Assembly (NCBI GenBank): GCA_018335755.1
Contig: JAGXRK010000025.1
Location: forward strand, 1 to 63,736
From: Ignavibacterium sp.
Lineage (GTDB): Bacteria; Bacteroidota; Ignavibacteria; Ignavibacteriales; Ignavibacteriaceae
Length of the DNA stretch: 63,736 bases
Reading direction: 5' to 3'
The translations under genes and the position numbers were made by a program. The first letter of the stretch is position 1. Every line of letters starts with the position of its first letter. A model generated the notes under the pieces. That model ran no database searches. It saw only the letters and a program-made list of their open reading frames with translations, and had not been told where the DNA came from. Positions 62,213-63,736 of this stretch are shown piece after piece.

Positions 62213-63736
62213 CTATTTCATTAGAATCATCTTCTTCACTGCGAGATAGTCATTCACTTTTAACCTATACAAATATATCCCGCTGGCAAGAACTCGTGCA
62301 TTAAATTCAATTTCATAACTGCCTTCAGGTTGTATATCATTTACAAGTGTCTTTACTCTTTCTCCAAGTATGTTCAGTATCTCAAGTTCTACCAAGCCTG
62401 ATTCTTTTACCGAGTATTTTATTACTGTTGACGGATTAAATGGATTTGGGTAGTTCTGCTCAAGTTTGTATTCAAGATTCTGAACCATTTCACCTGTGCT
62501 CTTTTTATCTAGTCCTGATCCCTGCACTCTTTGATATCTTATAGTGTTTGATGGATTTGTTTCTGCATAGCTCTCTTCCTCAAAATACACCGCTGTTATG
62601 TAATATTCTGCCACTGTTTCATTTGAGTGCGGATTATCAAGAATTACTATTGTTGTGTCTATAAATTCTTTAGCGAGTGTATCAGATATTGTCTTTATCA
62701 GATTAAAGGCGGGTGTCTCTTTCTTACGGTATATTTTATATTGCTCAATATTACCAATTGTTGGATGTACTGCCCATATCAGCTTCGGGTGATTTCCTCA
62801 TCTTCCCTTGAACAGGCTTCTGTCCCAACTGCTTATGATTATTTTGCCATTACTCTGAAGGTCTATATATCCTGTCCCATCTATAAAACCTGTGCCGGTA
62901 AGAGTTACGGTGTACTTTATTATATAATTTGAATTGACTGTCAGCGTAACTGAGTCGTTTATTGTCATATTATAGTATAGTTCTACTGTTTCAGCTGAAA
63001 TCGTATCATTTACTGCAAGGGTGCCTCCATCAGTTACAACAGGTTTTATGCTATATAGAATAGCATCACCTACAAGTATTGTATCTGTTGGCGATGTTAC
63101 ATTTCCATTCTGATCAGGCAGTAATGTTGTGTTCGTGCTGTCTATAAAGTTTTTCAGGTTCCAGTTATTATAACCTAAGAGGTCTTTAAGCTTCAGCCTG
63201 AATCTGTTATAAATCGGTTTAGAGTACCATCTGTTTATTATCATAAAATAATTTTCTTCTTCATCTTCAGGAGATTTAAAAGATCTCAAGTCGACATAAG
63301 ATTCAAGGTCTTCACCTCCATCCCTTACCAACTCAATCCGTTTTAAATAACTTATATTTATATCATAGTCCATAGAAGGGTTTACGTTAAGTGAATCTAC
63401 TCCTGGTATCAGATTCTTCATTGTTTTACCGAATAAACCTTTAAGTCTTGGGCTTAATGTATCTCGAAGCATATCGTACTTATCTGTATAAATTGTATTT
63501 GTAATACTTCCCTGATAGTCTACAATTCCGTGATATGTCCAGCCTGAATCAATACTATTGGTATCTCTCTGTGCAAAGTAAGTATATAGATCAAGGAACT
63601 TAGCTCCGTACATCAATGCAAGGTTTGCATTGTACAGCACTTCGTGCCTTGCAACATTACGCTGGTTTGCCTGCGTGTTTTTAACTGCACCACACTGGAT
63701 ACTAACACCAAAATATGGATCAAGATCATAAGCCCT
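62213..63736 (-). pseudogene. T9SS-sorted secreted protein, 3' part, interrupted by one in-frame TGA
   Basis: Open from the window edge at 63736 to a TGA at 62800-62798, then in the same frame to a TAA at 62213. Upstream of the TGA there is a domain ending in a beta-rich segment (TVTLTGTGFIDGTGYIDLQSNGKIIISSWDRSLFKGR). Directly after it the frame continues GNHPKLIWAVHPTIGNIEQYKIYRK, a fibronectin-III-like domain, and then the type IX sorting domain: NYPNPFNPSTVIKYSV ... ERVKTLV ... GIYLYRLKVNDYLAVKKMIL. The upstream part (DPYFGVSIQ, LYNANLALMYGAKFLDLY) resembles a glycoside-hydrolase-like barrel, which is weak inference. The gene would be unsorted if the TGA is real, because the sorting domain lies beyond it. 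Confidence 0.85.

Noticed and set aside
1..63736. CRISPR array, integrase, transposase or prophage
   Set aside because: No regular spaced repeats and no such gene products were found anywhere in the window.

Overview
This window is a low-GC, gene-dense bacterial chromosome segment that looks like a member of the Ignavibacteria/Chlorobi part of the Fibrobacteres-Chlorobi-Bacteroidetes (FCB) group. That placement is inference. It rests on a C-terminal type IX secretion sorting domain with the motif NYPNPFNPST, a one-piece propeller sensor kinase, an Oar-like TonB-dependent receptor, a C2-type ribosomal COX24/mS38-like peptide, AT-rich spacers, and mixed use of Shine-Dalgarno-led and leaderless-looking starts. 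No phage, integrase, transposase or CRISPR array was seen. Both ends of the window cut large secreted proteins.

Layout. 1-5306 (minus): a propeller histidine kinase, a NarL-type regulator, a receiver-only regulator and a repeat-rich surface protein whose start overlaps the receiver stop. 5597-7429: fused formiminotransferase-cyclodeaminase. 7629-8118: a compound tRNA-Pro locus, in which two damaged tRNA-Pro halves flank a small GIY-YIG nuclease gene and an intact tRNA-Pro(CGG); all three inserts in the damaged halves are built on a CCCGA/TCGGG inverted repeat. 8145-10668: YajQ, a DnaE-like protein without its PHP and palm domains, and a CPXCG zinc-ribbon protein. 10708-27076 (minus): a complete dcw cell wall and division operon, mraZ-rsmH-ftsL-ftsI-murE-murF-mraY-murD-ftsW-murG-X-murC-ftsQ-ftsA-ftsZ, nearly all joined by 1-8 nt overlaps and headed by a promoter with three 10-bp-spaced MraZ boxes. 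27261-29296 (minus): HU-family protein, zinc-ribbon TPR protein, a 31-residue COX24/mS38-like ribosomal peptide, tRNA-Thr(CGT) and bacterioferritin.

29482-33034 (plus): a copper module with an HMA-AraC fusion regulator, a CopZ-like chaperone and a CopA ATPase. 33066-39421 (minus): an ArsB/NhaD-like permease broken by one in-frame TAA, a CBS-less IMPDH/GMP reductase family enzyme, oligoendopeptidase F, a lipoprotein and an SLC13 transporter. 39568-43377 (plus): M23 peptidase, GatB, signal peptidase I. 43464-46589: Oar-like receptor. 46838-50809 (plus): a nucleotide pyrophosphatase-like enzyme and an M16 peptidase pair (one active, one without the metal motif). 50890-55870 (minus): DUF4010/MgtC-like protein, TruA, DUF2231 protein, outer-membrane barrel, enoyl-CoA hydratase, and a degenerate YibQ-like protein. 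56014-63736 (minus): succinate-semialdehyde dehydrogenase, SpoIIE phosphatase, M64 peptidase, MscS channel, PyrE, pterin carbinolamine dehydratase, and a T9SS cargo protein interrupted by one in-frame TGA.

The most unusual feature is the tRNA-Pro/GIY-YIG locus. Its pieces look like a palindrome-loaded tRNA gene that was split by, and then regenerated next to, a small nuclease gene. Other points to recheck are the DnaE fragment, the zinc-finger-like insert in the formiminotransferase, the HMA-AraC fusion regulator, and two genes each broken by a single in-frame stop.
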